From Effrenium voratum (Eukaryota; Sar; Dinophyceae; Suessiales; Symbiodiniaceae), in assembly GCA_963377175.1 (NCBI GenBank), contig CAUJNA010000824.1, forward strand, positions 952,501 to 1,016,500: a stretch of DNA of 64,000 nucleotides, read 5' to 3'. How positions within the stretch are numbered: the first letter of the stretch is position 1; every line of letters starts with the position of its first letter. The translations under genes were made by a program, and so were the position numbers. The notes under the pieces are model-generated. The model was not told where the DNA came from and made no database searches. It worked only from the letters and a program-made list of their open reading frames with translations. Positions 63,212 to 64,000 of this stretch are shown here, in pieces.

Positions 63212-63287
63212 CTGAGAGCTCCAACAGAAAACCCCCCAGTGGCTGAAGGGTTCCATGGTCTTAGGGGCGTGTCCGAGGCTTGATGCG

Positions 63288-63378
63288 CCATTTGCTTAAG
63301 CCCCCTGGAAACAAGTAGTGATAGATTCCCTTTAAAACCAACAGGGGAAAAGTAAAACATATTCTTAGGCAAATGGAA
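63288..63378. repeat. Family H miniature element, inverted copy 4
   Basis: CATTTGCTTAAGCCCCC to AGGCAAATGGAAG with GATTCCCTTTAAAACCAAC inside, the reverse complement of copy 1. Confidence 0.65.
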
Positions 63379-64000
63379 GTGATGTTCCGCTCGAATGGGT
63401 CAACCTGCCGGTTGTGACTGTCTGCTACTGGACCTGTGGCTCGTGCTGCCGTCTTTTGCAAACTACACCCGGAAAAGATTGGCCTCCGAAGAGGCACACC
63501 CATATGACACAAATCCGCGTGATTTTGAAGATGACTTCCAATACCTCTCAAAACCGCTATACCCCAGGGAAATATATGAGAATCTCGCCAGTAAATGCCG
63601 CTGTTGCCCATGTTTCCTTTGCAGTATTGGCTGGGAGCAGTGGGAAGCCATCTGAGATGATGAACAGGGATAACAGTGACATTGCATGTTTGAGCGGTTG
63701 TTGCAAACTTTGCAAAGATGAATGCCTCCTCGAAAATTGAAGCCTGCTGTTGATGGCAATCTATCCAGTAACGAAGCCGTAAGTAACCTTTCCGCGCAAT
63801 GCAAGTGAGGAACAAGGGTCCATTTGATAGTGGTGGCTGCCCAACTCAAAAGGATCGTACGCACTGTTGTATCTCCTTGGAGGTTTTTAGATGATTTCTT
63901 GGCGTACATGGGGAAGCCCAACATGTGACCATGGGAATGTCACATGCATGAGCGCATGCTCCAGCGAACATCCTACCCTTAATGACGTCCTTCTCTCACG
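63379..64000. other. No feature recognised at the right edge
   Basis: Overlapping ORFs on both strands; no exon of gene A could be placed. Confidence 0.45.

Overview
The window looks like nuclear DNA of a dinoflagellate, most likely Symbiodiniaceae-like. The evidence is direct: short GC3-rich exons lie far apart in kilobase introns; introns often start with GC or GA instead of GT and usually end AG before a G; a large LINE carries the dinoflagellate-type 'GEAHNPGP' motif; degenerate CCCTAAA-type arrays and very long G/T microsatellites are present; and noncoding DNA is crowded with roughly 100-125 bp inverted-repeat elements. Most ORFs here are noise. I kept exons whose reading frame, GC3 and splice phase fit their neighbours. 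All splice models are by eye and have no transcript support.

Left third (1-24.1 kb, + strand): the last seven exons of a ZIP-family (SLC39/ZupT-like) metal transporter, covering TM3 to the stop codon at 24,072-24,074. All six introns start with GC. Its fourth visible coding interval is preceded by a 5.2 kb intron that hosts a separate ankyrin-repeat gene (12.3-13.9 kb, + strand) with an in-frame TAG near its end. The introns carry a 1 kb (GT)n array, TA-rich islands, a 22-bp minisatellite, a CCCTAAA-like array and many miniature inverted-repeat elements.

Middle (24.1-34.5 kb): mostly repeats (a G/T tetranucleotide block, an array of about 150-bp units rich in CGTTACA, GTAC-rich and GGGCGTATTT-rich arrays). 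One + strand exon at 32,051-32,183 encodes a ZIP TM1-like segment, probably the start of a second ZIP copy or its relic.

34.5-43.7 kb, - strand: a LINE of more than 9 kb. ORF1 fuses a C5-cytosine methyltransferase to a candidate Ulp1/C48-like cysteine protease. ORF2 has an RRM-like stretch and a C-terminal coiled coil. ORF3 has an APE endonuclease and the N-terminal part of the reverse transcriptase; the rest of the RT, a zinc knuckle and RNase H lie in another frame after a 19-bp tandem duplication. Adjacent ORFs overlap by about 35 nt in different frames.

43.7-64 kb, - strand: three head-to-tail genes. Gene A (end only, stop 62,406) and gene B (11 or more exons, 61.6-52.0 kb) have no recognised domain. 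Gene C (51.6-43.7 kb) carries a cysteine-rich module and a fascin-like beta-trefoil segment, and runs into the 5' side of the LINE. Genes B and C use mainly GA donors. The window therefore spans a convergent switch between a + block and a - block, with the LINE in the switch.
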